This document shows positions 8,041 through 16,852 of a stretch of DNA of 64,000 nt, one piece after another. Under the pieces are notes generated by a model. That model was not told the DNA's origin. It worked only from the letters and a program-made list of their open reading frames with translations, and did no database searches. The translations under genes were made by a program, and so were the position numbers. Source of the DNA: UBA965 sp040396955 (GTDB lineage: Bacteria; Chloroflexota; Chloroflexia; Chloroflexales; Roseiflexaceae); assembly GCA_040396955.1 (NCBI GenBank), contig JBBAWX010000009.1, positions 1 through 64,000 on the forward strand. Reading direction: 5' to 3'. The first letter of the stretch is position 1, and each line of letters opens with the position of its first letter.

Positions 8041-8100
8041 GAATGATGGGCTGGGGGAGAGGGAATGCCTGTTGCCCCCACTATTGTTGAGGAGATTGAC

Positions 8101-8451
8101 ATGGCAGTACGCAAAGCTCGTGAGCTTCGTCTGCGCCGACATAATCGGGTGCGCCGCAAGGTGGCAGGTACGGTAGCTCGACCGCGTTTGAGCGTGTTCC
8201 GGAGTAGTGCGCACATTTATGCGCAGATTATCGACGATGTCGCCGGGCACACCCTGGTCGCGGCTTCAAGCAAAGCAGATGGTGCCACGGGTACCAAGAG
8301 CGATCAGGCGCGCACGGTGGGGACGCTCATTGCATCCAAGGCCAAGGCCGCTGGGATTACCCAGGTGGTCTTCGACCGCGGTGGTTTCAAGTATCATGGT
8401 CGTGTGCAGGCTCTGGCCGATGCCGCCCGTGAAGCTGGGCTCGAGTTCTAG
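8101..8451 (+). CDS. rplR: 50S ribosomal protein L18
   Basis: 116 residues from ATG 8101 (MAVRKARELRLRRHNRVR). The frame is open back to an ATG at 8065, also with purine-rich sequence before it, but GAGGAG at 8089-8094 has ideal spacing to 8101 and the resulting length matches the family. L18 binds 5S rRNA. The last part (VVFDRGGFKYHGRVQALADAAREAGLEF) is the highly conserved L18 end. Confidence 0.95.
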   Translation: MAVRKARELRLRRHNRVRRKVAGTVARPRLSVFRSSAHIYAQIIDDVAGHTLVAASSKADGATGTKSDQARTVGTLIASKAKAAGITQVVFDRGGFKYHGRVQALADAAREAGLEF

Positions 8452-8507
8452 GTCGACAAAGCGAATTGATGTGCCGAGGAACGGCACTCCAAATCGGTGG
8501 AGGAGTT

Positions 8508-9050
8508 GTGGCAGAGAAACATATCAATCCAGAGGGCCGTGAGCTCGAGGAGCGTATCGTACAAATCAACCGTGTGTCGAAAGTGGTAAAGGGCGGTCGC
8601 CGTTTCAGCTTTAGCACCATGGTTGTTGTGGGCGATGGCAACGGGCGTGTGGGCATCGGTATGGGCAAAGCCGCCGAAGTGCCAGACGCCATCCGTAAGG
8701 GTGTCGAGGCCGCCAAAAAGAACATGATCTACGTGCCGTTGGCGCGTACCACCGTGACGCACGAGAGCGAAGCGGAGTTCTTGGCGACCAAAGTGCGCTT
8801 GATTCCAGCAGCACCCGGGACGGGCGTCATTGCAGGGCGCGGTGTGCGCCCCGTGGTGGAAGCCGCCGGTATCAAAGACCTGCTCTCAAAGCGCTACGGG
8901 AGCAATAACCCGGTCAATGTGGTCAAGGCAACGTTTGAAGCATTGCGACAAATGAAGTCGGTCGACCAGACGGCCAAAGAGCGTGGCATGACCCGCCACG
9001 AATTGCGCCAACGCCGCATTGTGGCGCGCGCCAACAAGCAGGAGTCGTAG
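8508..9050 (+). CDS. rpsE: 30S ribosomal protein S5
   Basis: 180 residues from GTG 8508 (MAEKHINPEGRELEERI), chosen because GGAGGAG (8499-8505) precedes it; the frame is open upstream to a TTG at 8466. S5 helps keep decoding accurate and forms part of the mRNA entry site. The double-stranded RNA-binding region (RRFSFSTMVVVGDGNGRVGIG) and the C-terminal domain are complete. Confidence 0.95.
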   Translation: MAEKHINPEGRELEERIVQINRVSKVVKGGRRFSFSTMVVVGDGNGRVGIGMGKAAEVPDAIRKGVEAAKKNMIYVPLARTTVTHESEAEFLATKVRLIPAAPGTGVIAGRGVRPVVEAAGIKDLLSKRYGSNNPVNVVKATFEALRQMKSVDQTAKERGMTRHELRQRRIVARANKQES

Positions 9051-9053
9051 GTC

Positions 9054-9254
9054 ATGGCGAAATTGCGAATTACCTATACCAAAAGCGCCATCGGCTATAG
9101 CGTGGATCAGAAGGCGACCGTCAAGTCGATCGGACTCCGCAAGCTGAACAGTAGCGTGGTGCGTGATGATACGCCGGCAATGCGTGGCATGATCTTGAAG
9201 GTGCGTCACTTGGTGACCGTCGAAGAGATCTCGGAAGGTGAGGCTCAATCATGA
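9054..9254 (+). CDS. rpmD: 50S ribosomal protein L30
   Basis: 66 residues, typical for bacterial L30, opening MAKLRITYTKSAIGYSVDQKAT and carrying the LRKLNSSVVRDDTPAMRGMI pattern. A small peripheral protein of the large subunit. It overlaps rplO by four bases (ATGA). Confidence 0.94.
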   Translation: MAKLRITYTKSAIGYSVDQKATVKSIGLRKLNSSVVRDDTPAMRGMILKVRHLVTVEEISEGEAQS

Positions 9255-9754
9255 AGTTGAGTGATTTGCGCCCAGCAGCGGGCTCCCGCCAGACCTCCAA
9301 GCGGATTGGTCGTGGCTATGGCTCAGGCAAGGGCAAAACCGGTGGTAAGGGTATGATGGGTCAAAAGGCCCGCTCAGGTCCCAATCCTTACCGCACATTC
9401 GAAGGTGGTCAGAACCGTTTGACCAAGCGGATGCCGTATTTGCGGGGGTTCAAAAACCGCTTCCGCATCGAGTACCAGGTCTTGAATGTCGGTGATTTCA
9501 GCGAAATGCCGGCCGGGAGCAGCGTCTCGTTGGCCGAGTTGATCGCTTCTGGTGCCGTGAAGGCCGATCGCCCCGTGAAACTCTTGGGCGATGGTGATAT
9601 CACGGTCGCTGTGACCATCGAAGTGCACAAGACCAGCGCAAGTGCCAAGCAAAAGATCGAAGCGGCTGGTGGCACGGTCACCGAGACCGAGTGGCAGTTT
9701 GTTCGCCCGTCACGCAGCTTCGGTGTGCATTCATCTGCACGCGCCGCAGAATAA
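9251..9754 (+). CDS. rplO: 50S ribosomal protein L15
   Basis: 167 residues, a little longer than the common 145-150. The glycine-rich N-terminal extension (GRGYGSGKGKTGGKGMMGQKAR) penetrates the rRNA core; the globular C-terminal half follows. Starts within the rpmD stop. Last ribosomal gene before secY, as in most spc operons. Confidence 0.96.
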   Translation: MKLSDLRPAAGSRQTSKRIGRGYGSGKGKTGGKGMMGQKARSGPNPYRTFEGGQNRLTKRMPYLRGFKNRFRIEYQVLNVGDFSEMPAGSSVSLAELIASGAVKADRPVKLLGDGDITVAVTIEVHKTSASAKQKIEAAGGTVTETEWQFVRPSRSFGVHSSARAAE

Positions 9755-9815
9755 CCAACGGTGAGGTGGGTGACAATGTGTCACCCACCGTCGCTGAATT
9801 CGAGGAGATTGGTTC

Positions 9816-11171
9816 ATGCTAAAGTCAGTGTTACAAGCACTGCAAGTGCCGGATTTGCGTCGTCGCGTGTTGTTTACGTTGGCGATGCTGTTGGTGTTTC
9901 GTCTGATTGCACACATCCCTGTGCCGTTCCTCGACCCGACAGCGTTGGCAAGTCTGCGTGAAGCATTGCAGAGCAACCAGTTGGCCCAGTTGCTGAACAT
10001 TTTTGCCGGTGGTGCATTGCAGAACTTGTCGGTTGCCTCGATGGGCGTCTACCCATACATTACTGCGCAAATCATCGTGCAGTTGTTGCAACCGCTGATT
10101 CCAGCGTTGAACGATTTGCGCAAAGAGGGTGAGCAGGGGCGCATCAAGATCAATCAGATTACCTTTGTGGCCACCATCCCCATGGCGCTGTTGTCGGCGT
10201 ATGGGCAGACCCTGACGCTCGAACGCAGTTTGGGCAACGGTCAGATGCTCTTCAGCACCCCATTTGACATCATCAACAATTTCTTGCCGACATTCACCGT
10301 TCTTGCAACGATGTTGGCCGGTACGATGTTTTTGGTGTGGTTGGGTGAGCAAATCCAATCATACGGTATCGGCAACGGTATCTCGATGATTATTTTTGCG
10401 GGTATTGTGTCGGGCTTGCCGAGCTTGATTCTGCAAGGCTTCACCACGGTTGAGACAGGTGGTGCCGAACAGATTATTGGTATCTTGGCCTTCTTGTTGA
10501 TTGCTTTGTTGACGATTGTCGGCATCGTGATGATGAACGAAGGGCAGCGACGCATCCCAGTGCAGTATGCGAAGCGTGTGCGTGGCAACCGTCAATACGG
10601 TGGTCAGACCAGCCATATCCCACTCAAAGTGAACATGGCCGGCATGATTCCGTTGATTTTTGCCCAGAGCATTATCATCTTCCCGGGGACGTTGGCATCG
10701 TACGGATGTCCAGAAGTAACCGCTCCCGCTGATGCGTCGATCTTGAAGCAGATTGCCTGTTTCACCTATCAGACCTTTAGCCCGCAATATGGGAGTGGCA
10801 CGCTCGTCTATACGATTTCGTTGTTTGTGTTGGTGTTTTTCTTTACCTACTTCTACACCAAGGTCATCTTTGAGCAACAAGACATCCCCAACACGTTGCA
10901 AAAGAACGGTGGTTTCATCTTGGGCGTCCGCCCCGGTAAGAACACCGAAGCTCACCTTGACCAGATTGTCAGCCGCCTGACGCGCACCGGTGCCGTCTTC
11001 TTGGGCTTGATCGCGGTACTGCCGTTTGTCACCCAGGCGATTACCGGCGTCCAAATCGGTCTTGGCGCAACAGGGTTGTTGATTGTGGTGGGTGTCGCCA
11101 TTGATACGCTTCGCCAGCTCGAGGCACAGATGGTGATGCGCAACTACGAAGGATTCTTGGGGAATCGCTAG
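9816..11171 (+). CDS. secY: Protein translocase subunit SecY
   Basis: 451 residues with about ten transmembrane helices, forming the channel of the Sec translocon with SecE and SecG. Typical stretches include the N-terminal LFTLAMLLVFRLIAHIPVPF, the plug region ALQNLSVASMGVYPYITAQI, and the cytoplasmic loops with RRIPVQYAKR. The SecG partner is coded much later at 55007. GAGGAG before ATG 9816. Always found with the spc operon. Confidence 0.97.
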   Translation: MLKSVLQALQVPDLRRRVLFTLAMLLVFRLIAHIPVPFLDPTALASLREALQSNQLAQLLNIFAGGALQNLSVASMGVYPYITAQIIVQLLQPLIPALNDLRKEGEQGRIKINQITFVATIPMALLSAYGQTLTLERSLGNGQMLFSTPFDIINNFLPTFTVLATMLAGTMFLVWLGEQIQSYGIGNGISMIIFAGIVSGLPSLILQGFTTVETGGAEQIIGILAFLLIALLTIVGIVMMNEGQRRIPVQYAKRVRGNRQYGGQTSHIPLKVNMAGMIPLIFAQSIIIFPGTLASYGCPEVTAPADASILKQIACFTYQTFSPQYGSGTLVYTISLFVLVFFFTYFYTKVIFEQQDIPNTLQKNGGFILGVRPGKNTEAHLDQIVSRLTRTGAVFLGLIAVLPFVTQAITGVQIGLGATGLLIVVGVAIDTLRQLEAQMVMRNYEGFLGNR

Positions 11172-11206
11172 CACTGCGGTTCGATGTGGAGCAGCAGGGG
11201 GAAGCA

Positions 11207-11878
11207 ATGGACGTCATCTTGCTCGGTGCGCCGGGTGCAGGCAAAGGGACACAGGCCAAAGTGCTCGAAGAGCATTCGGGACTGTTGCATGTGGCAAGTG
11301 GCGATTTGTTTCGGGCGGCGTTGCGCCAAGGTACGGAGCTGGGCATGTTGGCCAAGTCGTACATGGATCGTGGCGAGCTGGTCCCTGATGCCGTAGTCAT
11401 CCAAATGATAATGGAGCGCATCGGTCAGGTCGAAAGTGGGCGGGGGGTAATCTTTGATGGCTTCCCGCGCACCATCGATCAGGCAGTTGCCCTGACGGTC
11501 GAATTGGCTCGGCAAGGACGTGAATTACACCATGTACTCTACTTGAGTGTGCCCACCGAAATGCTGTTGCGCAGAATTGCCGGTCGACAGACTTGTAAAA
11601 CTTGCAGTTCGACGTATAATGTATATTACTTCCCGTCGAAGCGTCCCGACGTATGCGACGAATGTGGTGGGAAGCTGTATCAACGGAACGACGATACGCT
11701 CGAGACTGCCCGGCATCGGCTTGACGTCTACTTTGCGCAGACGATGCCCTTGATCGAGTATTATCGGCAACAAGGGTTGCTCCGTGAAATTGATGGCCAG
11801 CGTGAAATATCGCAGGTCACACAAGTCATGTTGCACATAATGGGGATGAATGGCGGTCACTCGCAAAAATCGGCGTGA
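11207..11878 (+). CDS. adk: Adenylate kinase, zinc-LID type
   Basis: 223 residues from ATG 11207 (MDVILLGAPGAGKGTQ), with AGGGGGA just upstream; a GTG at 11186 in the same frame is less likely. Interconverts ATP + AMP and 2 ADP. The P-loop GAPGAGKGTQ (7-16), the AMP-binding FDGFPRT (83-89) and a LID with C130, C133, C150 and C153 are visible, so the LID is the zinc-binding long form. Its end overlaps map by 29 bp. Confidence 0.97.
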   Translation: MDVILLGAPGAGKGTQAKVLEEHSGLLHVASGDLFRAALRQGTELGMLAKSYMDRGELVPDAVVIQMIMERIGQVESGRGVIFDGFPRTIDQAVALTVELARQGRELHHVLYLSVPTEMLLRRIAGRQTCKTCSSTYNVYYFPSKRPDVCDECGGKLYQRNDDTLETARHRLDVYFAQTMPLIEYYRQQGLLREIDGQREISQVTQVMLHIMGMNGGHSQKSA

Positions 11879-12629
11879 ACTAGCAGCGATGCGGCGTGCC
11901 GGCGCAATTGTCGGCAGGTGCCATCGCATGTTGCGTGACGTGGTGGTGCCTGGGGTAAGTACCTGGGAACTAGACCGGCAGGTACACGAGCGTATCACGG
12001 CTGAGGGTGGGCGTCCATCGTTCTTGGGGTATGGTGGTCCGCCACCATTTCCAGCTGCGACCTGTATTTCCATCAACGAAGAGTTGGTGCACGGGATTCC
12101 GAGCAAACGGAAGTTACGCGAGGGAGACATCGTCAGCATCGACATCGGTGTAGAAATTGCGGGATACCATGCAGATTCGGCATGGAGTTACGCAGTTGGG
12201 CGGGTATCGGAGGAGGCCGCAGGGTTACTGCGGGTGACTGAAGAGACCCTTTATTACGCACTGTCGGTCGTGCGGACAGGGGCACGGCTGTCAGATATAT
12301 CGTGGGCTATCCAGCAGTATGCGGAGACGCGTGGCTACGGGGTAATCCGCAACTATATCAGTCACGGGATCGGCCAAGCTCTACACGAGGATCCACAAAT
12401 CCTCAACTACGGGCCACCGGGACGAGGCTTGGTAATACAACCAGGGATGACATTTGCCATCGAGCCAATGATTGTCTGTGGTGAACCAAGTACGCAGGTG
12501 TTACGCGACGGGTGGACGGTGGTGACGACCGATGGTCGTCTCGCGGCACACTATGAACACACGGTAGTCGTAACCGATGACCAACCGGAAATCCTGACGA
12601 GTCAGGACACGAGTGATGAGGTGCTATGA
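11850..12629 (+). CDS. map: Type I methionine aminopeptidase
   Basis: 259 residues. Removes the initiator methionine from new proteins using two metal ions. The metal ligands can be traced: Asp pair in DIGVEIAGYHADSAW, His in YISHGIGQALHEDP, Glu in FAIEPMI and Glu in YEHTVVV. It starts inside the adk 3' end; an opening MAVTRKNRRELAAMRRAG fits the family. Overlaps infA by four bases. Confidence 0.96.
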   Translation: MAVTRKNRRELAAMRRAGAIVGRCHRMLRDVVVPGVSTWELDRQVHERITAEGGRPSFLGYGGPPPFPAATCISINEELVHGIPSKRKLREGDIVSIDIGVEIAGYHADSAWSYAVGRVSEEAAGLLRVTEETLYYALSVVRTGARLSDISWAIQQYAETRGYGVIRNYISHGIGQALHEDPQILNYGPPGRGLVIQPGMTFAIEPMIVCGEPSTQVLRDGWTVVTTDGRLAAHYEHTVVVTDDQPEILTSQDTSDEVL

Positions 12630-12847
12630 CAAAGAAAAAAGACGTGATCGAGATGGAAGGCACGGTCCTTGAGCCGTTGCCGAATGCTATGTTCCGAGTA
12701 CAACTCGAGAATGGCCCGGAAGTACTTGCTCATATTTCGGGCAGGATGCGGATGAATTACATTCGTATTTTGAAGGGCGATCGCGTTCTGGTAGAACTCT
12801 CACCGTACGATTTGACTCGTGGTCGTATCACGTATCGGTACAAGTAA
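12626..12847 (+). CDS. infA: Translation initiation factor IF-1
   Basis: 73 residues, a single OB-fold S1-like domain that blocks the ribosomal A site during initiation. Opens MTKKKDVIEMEGTV and ends LTRGRITYRYK, the standard IF-1 tail. Starts in the map stop (ATGA). Leads directly into rpmJ, as in most bacteria. Confidence 0.97.
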   Translation: MTKKKDVIEMEGTVLEPLPNAMFRVQLENGPEVLAHISGRMRMNYIRILKGDRVLVELSPYDLTRGRITYRYK

Positions 12848-12865
12848 CCGTTAAGGGGGCTTATT

Positions 12866-12982
12866 GTGAAGGTTCAGGCATCGGTAAAACCGCGCTGCGA
12901 GTACTGCCGCGTGATTAAACGCAAGGGCATCATCCGGGTGATTTGCAGTCGCCAGCCCAAACACAAGCAGCGTCAGGGATAG
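12866..12982 (+). CDS. rpmJ: 50S ribosomal protein L36
   Basis: 38 residues: MKVQASVKPRC at the start, then the zinc site of C11, C14, C27 and H33, ending KHKQRQG. The smallest ribosomal protein, near the GTPase-associated region. The start is GTG 12866 after TTAAGGGGGC. Zinc-binding (C+) version. The match to the family is unmistakable even at this size. Confidence 0.95.
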   Translation: MKVQASVKPRCEYCRVIKRKGIIRVICSRQPKHKQRQG

Positions 12983-12992
12983 TCAGGGGAAT

Positions 12993-13020
12993 GGCACACG
13001 CGGGTACGTGGTAATGTGCC
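12993..13020 (+). promoter_or_regulatory. Hairpin in the rpsM leader
   Basis: GGCACA (12993-12998) pairs with TGTGCC (13015-13020), and an alternative inner pairing CACG/CGTG exists. It lies in the 62-bp gap before rpsM, where E. coli has the S4-binding leader of the alpha operon. A control role is only inferred. Confidence 0.3.
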
Positions 13021-13044
13021 CGTCAAGATGGTAAAGAGGCAAGC

Positions 13045-13425
13045 ATGGCTCGTATTGCTGGGATTGACATCCCACGGAACAAGCGAATCGATATCGCAAT
13101 TACGTACGTTTTCGGCATTGGTCGTACCAATGGGTCTGAAATTCTTGGCCGCGCCAACGTGAATCCGGCGACGCGTGTCCGTGATTTGACCGAAGATGAG
13201 TTGGTGCGTATCCGTGAAATCGTCGAGCGCGAGTACCGTGTGGAGGGCGACCTTCGCCGTGAAATCCAGATGAACATCAAGCGCTTGATGGATATCGCCT
13301 GCTACCGTGGATTGCGTCATCGACGTGGTCTGCCGGTGCGTGGTCAGCGCACGCGTACCAACGCGCGCACACGCCGTGGTCGCAAGGGTGCTTCGATTGG
13401 GATCAAGAAGAAGGTTCGAAAGTAA
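13045..13425 (+). CDS. rpsM: 30S ribosomal protein S13
   Basis: 126 residues, full S13: opens MARIAGIDIPRNKRIDIAITY, with the helix-two-turn-helix body and the basic tail RGLPVRGQRTRTNARTRRGRKG that reaches the P-site tRNA. First gene of the alpha block (rpsM, rpsK, rpsD, rpoA, rplQ). Confidence 0.97.
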   Translation: MARIAGIDIPRNKRIDIAITYVFGIGRTNGSEILGRANVNPATRVRDLTEDELVRIREIVEREYRVEGDLRREIQMNIKRLMDIACYRGLRHRRGLPVRGQRTRTNARTRRGRKGASIGIKKKVRK

Positions 13426-13476
13426 TCATCATTGCAACGAGAGGAATAATGACTCTCGGCAATGTGTGGAGGAATC

Positions 13477-13890
13477 ATGGCCAAGACGCAAACCAAAGGT
13501 GTTGCACCCAAGCGTGTCCGGGGCAAGCGCCGTGAACGCAAGAACGTGCCACGTGGTCAGGCACATGTGCAGAGCACATTCAATAACACAATCATCACGA
13601 TTACCGATCCAATGGGCAACGTGGTGTGCTGGTCGAGTTCCGGTCAGAATGGCTTTAAGGGCTCGCGCAAGAGCACGCCATATGCCGCACAGATTGCTGC
13701 CGAAATCGCTGCTCGTAAGGCCATTGAGAATGGCATGCGCACGATTGAGGTGTTTGTCAAAGGGCCAGGTGCTGGCCGTGAGGCTGCGGTACGTTCGTTG
13801 CAGTCAGCTGGTTTGCAGGTAAGTGCAATCACTGATGTAACCCCCATCCCCCATAATGGTTGCCGACCGCCGAAGCGCCGGCGCGTCTAA
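13477..13890 (+). CDS. rpsK: 30S ribosomal protein S11
   Basis: 137 residues from ATG 13477, with GGAGG at 13468-13472; an upstream GTG at 13462 is not favoured. S11 lines the mRNA path on the platform. Conserved: NNTIITITDPMGNVVCWSS, GFKGSRKSTPYAAQ and the C-terminal DVTPIPHNGCRPPKRRRV. Confidence 0.97.
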   Translation: MAKTQTKGVAPKRVRGKRRERKNVPRGQAHVQSTFNNTIITITDPMGNVVCWSSSGQNGFKGSRKSTPYAAQIAAEIAARKAIENGMRTIEVFVKGPGAGREAAVRSLQSAGLQVSAITDVTPIPHNGCRPPKRRRV

Positions 13891-13909
13891 CTCGAGGAGA
13901 CTGTAGTAC

Positions 13910-14527
13910 ATGGCTCGCTACCGTGGACCAATTGCCAAAATCAGCCGTCGGCTGAATATCGCCTTGACCGATAAGGCCCAAAAAGTGCTTGGCAAGCGCC
14001 CGTTCCCCCCGGGGCAACATGGGCAGGCCTCGCGCCGTCGTCAGTTGTCAGACTATGGCACACAGTTGCAGGAAAAGCAGAAAGCTCGCCACATGTATGG
14101 TGTGCTTGAGAAGCAGTTCCGCAATCTGTATGCACGTGCCCAACGCGTGCCAGGTGAGACTGGTGCTGCGTTGTTCATGTTGCTTGAGCGTCGCCTCGAC
14201 AACGTGGTATACCGTATGGGGTTGGCTGCAACGCGTCAGCAAGCACGCCAGCTCGTGACACACGGCCATATCACGGTCAATGGCCGCAAGACCAACATTC
14301 CATCCTTCACGGTGCGGATTGGTGAGAAGATTTCGGTGCGTACCGAGAGCCGTAAGCGCACGTACTTCAAAAACCTGCTTGATGCAAAGCAACTGTTGCA
14401 CCGAGCCCCTGAATGGATGCGCGTATCGCAGACCGACTTGAGTGCCGAAATCGTAGCTTTGCCACGCCGCGAAGATGCAGAACAAGGCATCAACGAACAG
14501 TTGATCGTTGAGTTCTACAGCCGCTAA
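13910..14527 (+). CDS. rpsD: 30S ribosomal protein S4, zinc-less form
   Basis: 205 residues. An N-terminal domain, then the S4 RNA-binding fold (RLDNVVYRMGLAATRQQARQ, about residues 94-113). S4 nucleates 30S assembly and in E. coli represses the alpha operon. The N-terminus lacks the cysteine knuckle found in some bacteria, so this is the zinc-independent (C-) type, unlike S14 and L36 here. GAGGAG before ATG 13910. Confidence 0.97.
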   Translation: MARYRGPIAKISRRLNIALTDKAQKVLGKRPFPPGQHGQASRRRQLSDYGTQLQEKQKARHMYGVLEKQFRNLYARAQRVPGETGAALFMLLERRLDNVVYRMGLAATRQQARQLVTHGHITVNGRKTNIPSFTVRIGEKISVRTESRKRTYFKNLLDAKQLLHRAPEWMRVSQTDLSAEIVALPRREDAEQGINEQLIVEFYSR

Positions 14528-14570
14528 GGTCGATTCGGGCGTAGGGAGTGACGATGGAAGGAGGCGGACG

Positions 14571-15593
14571 GTGTTAGATATCGCAAAGCCGAAAATTGAA
14601 CTACTTGCGGCGGAAGCAAACAACTACGGTAAGTTTCAGATCGAACCGTTGGAGCCGGGGTATGGGCATACACTTGGGAATGCGTTGCGGCGCGTGTTGC
14701 TCTCGTCGATTGAGGGTGCGGCAGTCACCAAGCTCAAGATCGAAGGGGTCAACCACGAGTTCTCGACCATCCCAGGCGTCGTTGAGGACGTGACTGAAAT
14801 CGTGCTCAATGTCAAGGGAATTCGCTTCACTGCACATGCGCGTCGCGTACGTGTTACCTTGCAGCGTCAAGGCCCTGGGCCGGTGCTCGCTCGTCATATG
14901 GACTTGCCAAGTACGGTGGAACTCATCAACCCAGATCACTACATCTGTACGTTGGATGGCAACGATAGTCGCATTGAAATGGAATTGTTGGTCGACAAAG
15001 GTCGTGGGTATACCCCCGCAGAGCTCGGTGAAATCGTCAATATTGGCGAAATTCCCGTGGATGCGATTTTTACCCCGATCCCCAAAGTCAACTATGCGGT
15101 GGAAAACACCCGTGTTGGCCAGGCCACCAATTACGATCGGTTGATTATCGAGATCTACACCGATGGATCGATTAAACCCGGCGATGCACTGAGCCATGCT
15201 GCACAAGTTTTGGTCGAATACAACCAGAAAATTGCAGACTTCCGTCGTGTGATCGATAGCGTTACTGATATCGAAGTTCGTGAAGACCAGGTGCCGCATG
15301 TCGTTGGTGAAGGGGCTATTCCCAACATCATCCTTGAGATGTCGGTCCACGAACTCGAACTCGGAACCCGCACATTGAACTGTTTGCGCCGTGCTGATAT
15401 TACGACCATCGGGCAAATCCTGCAGATGGACGAAAAGCAGCTGAAGGCAGTGCGCAACCTTGGTGATAAGTCGCTCGACGAAATCAAGGAAAACGTGCTT
15501 AAGAAGTGCAAACAGGTCAATTACGACCCGGGTGGCCGCTGGAGCAAGTCGGCCAATGAAGGGACAAGCTCGGCAGACCCCGAAGCAGAGTAG
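14571..15593 (+). CDS. rpoA: RNA polymerase alpha subunit
   Basis: 340 residues from GTG 14571, with AAGGAGG at 14558-14564; upstream in-frame sequence to 14508 overlaps rpsD and is not needed. The N-terminal dimerisation domain carries LEPGYGHTLGNALRRVLLSSIEGAAV; the C-terminal domain (about 265-320) has the helix-hairpin-helix for UP elements and activators (RTLNCLRRADITTIGQIL, NLGDKSLDEI). A short acidic tail ends the protein. Confidence 0.97.
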   Translation: MLDIAKPKIELLAAEANNYGKFQIEPLEPGYGHTLGNALRRVLLSSIEGAAVTKLKIEGVNHEFSTIPGVVEDVTEIVLNVKGIRFTAHARRVRVTLQRQGPGPVLARHMDLPSTVELINPDHYICTLDGNDSRIEMELLVDKGRGYTPAELGEIVNIGEIPVDAIFTPIPKVNYAVENTRVGQATNYDRLIIEIYTDGSIKPGDALSHAAQVLVEYNQKIADFRRVIDSVTDIEVREDQVPHVVGEGAIPNIILEMSVHELELGTRTLNCLRRADITTIGQILQMDEKQLKAVRNLGDKSLDEIKENVLKKCKQVNYDPGGRWSKSANEGTSSADPEAE

Positions 15594-15680
15594 TGTGGCG
15601 TAGCAACACGCCGTGCTCCACGGAATGAGAAATACCAGTGTCTGTCGTTGTGCAGACGTTGCGAAGTATGAGGGAACAAC

Positions 15681-16031
15681 ATGCGACATCGTCGTGACGG
15701 GTACAAGTTGGGGCGTGACAAAGAGCAGCGTGAAGCGCTCTACCGTGGGTTGATGATTTCATTGATCGAGCATCGCCGTATCAAGACGACCATCACCAAG
15801 GCGAAGGCCATCCAACCATATATCGAAAGCTTGATTACGCTTGGGCGTGTGGATACTCCCCACAATCGCCGCATGGCGTTGTCACGTTTGGCAAGCAAAG
15901 ACGCCATGCGCGCTTTGTTTGCGTTTGCTCCGGAGCAGTTCAAGGAGCGTAGCAGTGGGTTTACCCGCATCACCAAGCTCGGACCTCGGCTCGGTGATGG
16001 TGCTGAGATGGCAATCATCGAATTGCTGTAG
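15681..16031 (+). CDS. rplQ: 50S ribosomal protein L17
   Basis: 116 residues, typical of L17 near the tunnel exit. Opens MRHRRDGYKLGRDKEQREALYRG and ends with GFTRITKLGPRLGDGAEMAIIEL, both family hallmarks. Lies 87 bp after rpoA and 9 bp before truA. Confidence 0.97.
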   Translation: MRHRRDGYKLGRDKEQREALYRGLMISLIEHRRIKTTITKAKAIQPYIESLITLGRVDTPHNRRMALSRLASKDAMRALFAFAPEQFKERSSGFTRITKLGPRLGDGAEMAIIELL

Positions 16032-16040
16032 TTTGTTGGA

Positions 16041-16847
16041 ATGACGCGCAATATTGCACTGCAGATTGCCTACGATGGCACTGATTTTGCGGGTTCTCAG
16101 GTGCAGGAGCACCGCCGCACGGTGCAAAGCGAAATTGAGTCGGCATGGGTACGTTTACACGGTGAAAATGTCCGGGTGACGTTGGCAGGGCGAACCGATG
16201 CAGGTGTACATGCAACTGGTCAAGTTGGAAATGTGCGCACGCAAAGTAAGCACTCACAAGCAACGCTCCTCCGAGCATTAAACGCTATCCTGCCGGATGA
16301 TGTCGCAGTGACGCAGATATGGGAGCCCCCCCGTGACTTCCATGCGCGTTTTTGGGCAGAGTGCCGTACGTACGAGTATCTAATCGATAATCAGGTGGTG
16401 GCGAATCCGTTGGCACGGCGCTATGCGTGGGCGGTGAGTCGAACCTTGAATGTCGATGCAATGCATGATGCGGCACAGGTGCTGGTCGGTATGCACGATT
16501 TTGCGGCCTTTACGGTGGGTGCACCGATTGGTACCACGGTCCGGAATTGTATGGCCGTTGCATGCTTCCGTATCCAACGACATGGAAGCGAACAAGTGGC
16601 CGTGCGGATAACGGCGAATGGATTCCTGCGCAACATGGTGCGTATCGTGGTCGGTACCTTGCTCCTCGTCGGTGAAGGTCGCTTGACTGCAGACGCCCTC
16701 AGGGTTATTTTGCAGGGGCGGAACCGGCAACGGGCTGGGCAGTTGGCGCCGGCTCATGGGCTCACCTTGGTGGCGGTGAAATATCCACGGTCGGCAAATC
16801 GGCCGGACCCGCCAATAGATGGTAATGACGCTATAGGTAAGGAATGA
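16041..16847 (+). CDS. truA: tRNA pseudouridine synthase A
   Basis: 268 residues. Makes pseudouridine at positions 38-40 of tRNA anticodon stems. The catalytic Asp is D53 in GRTDAGVHATGQ; other TruA blocks are LQIAYDGTDFAGSQ at the start and ANGFLRNMVRIVVGTLLLVGEG. The order rplQ-truA-rplM-rpsI is standard in many Gram-positive-like genomes. Overlaps the region just before the rplM start. Confidence 0.96.
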   Translation: MTRNIALQIAYDGTDFAGSQVQEHRRTVQSEIESAWVRLHGENVRVTLAGRTDAGVHATGQVGNVRTQSKHSQATLLRALNAILPDDVAVTQIWEPPRDFHARFWAECRTYEYLIDNQVVANPLARRYAWAVSRTLNVDAMHDAAQVLVGMHDFAAFTVGAPIGTTVRNCMAVACFRIQRHGSEQVAVRITANGFLRNMVRIVVGTLLLVGEGRLTADALRVILQGRNRQRAGQLAPAHGLTLVAVKYPRSANRPDPPIDGNDAIGKE

Positions 16848-16852
16848 CGGGA

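Noticed and set aside
8065..8100. Earlier start for L18
   Set aside because: The ATG at 8101 has a better-spaced GAGGAG site and yields the family length; the extra 12 residues are unlike L18.
14601..15689. 362-codon open frame opposite rpoA
   Set aside because: Antisense shadow of a fully recognisable rpoA; a common effect of its codon use.
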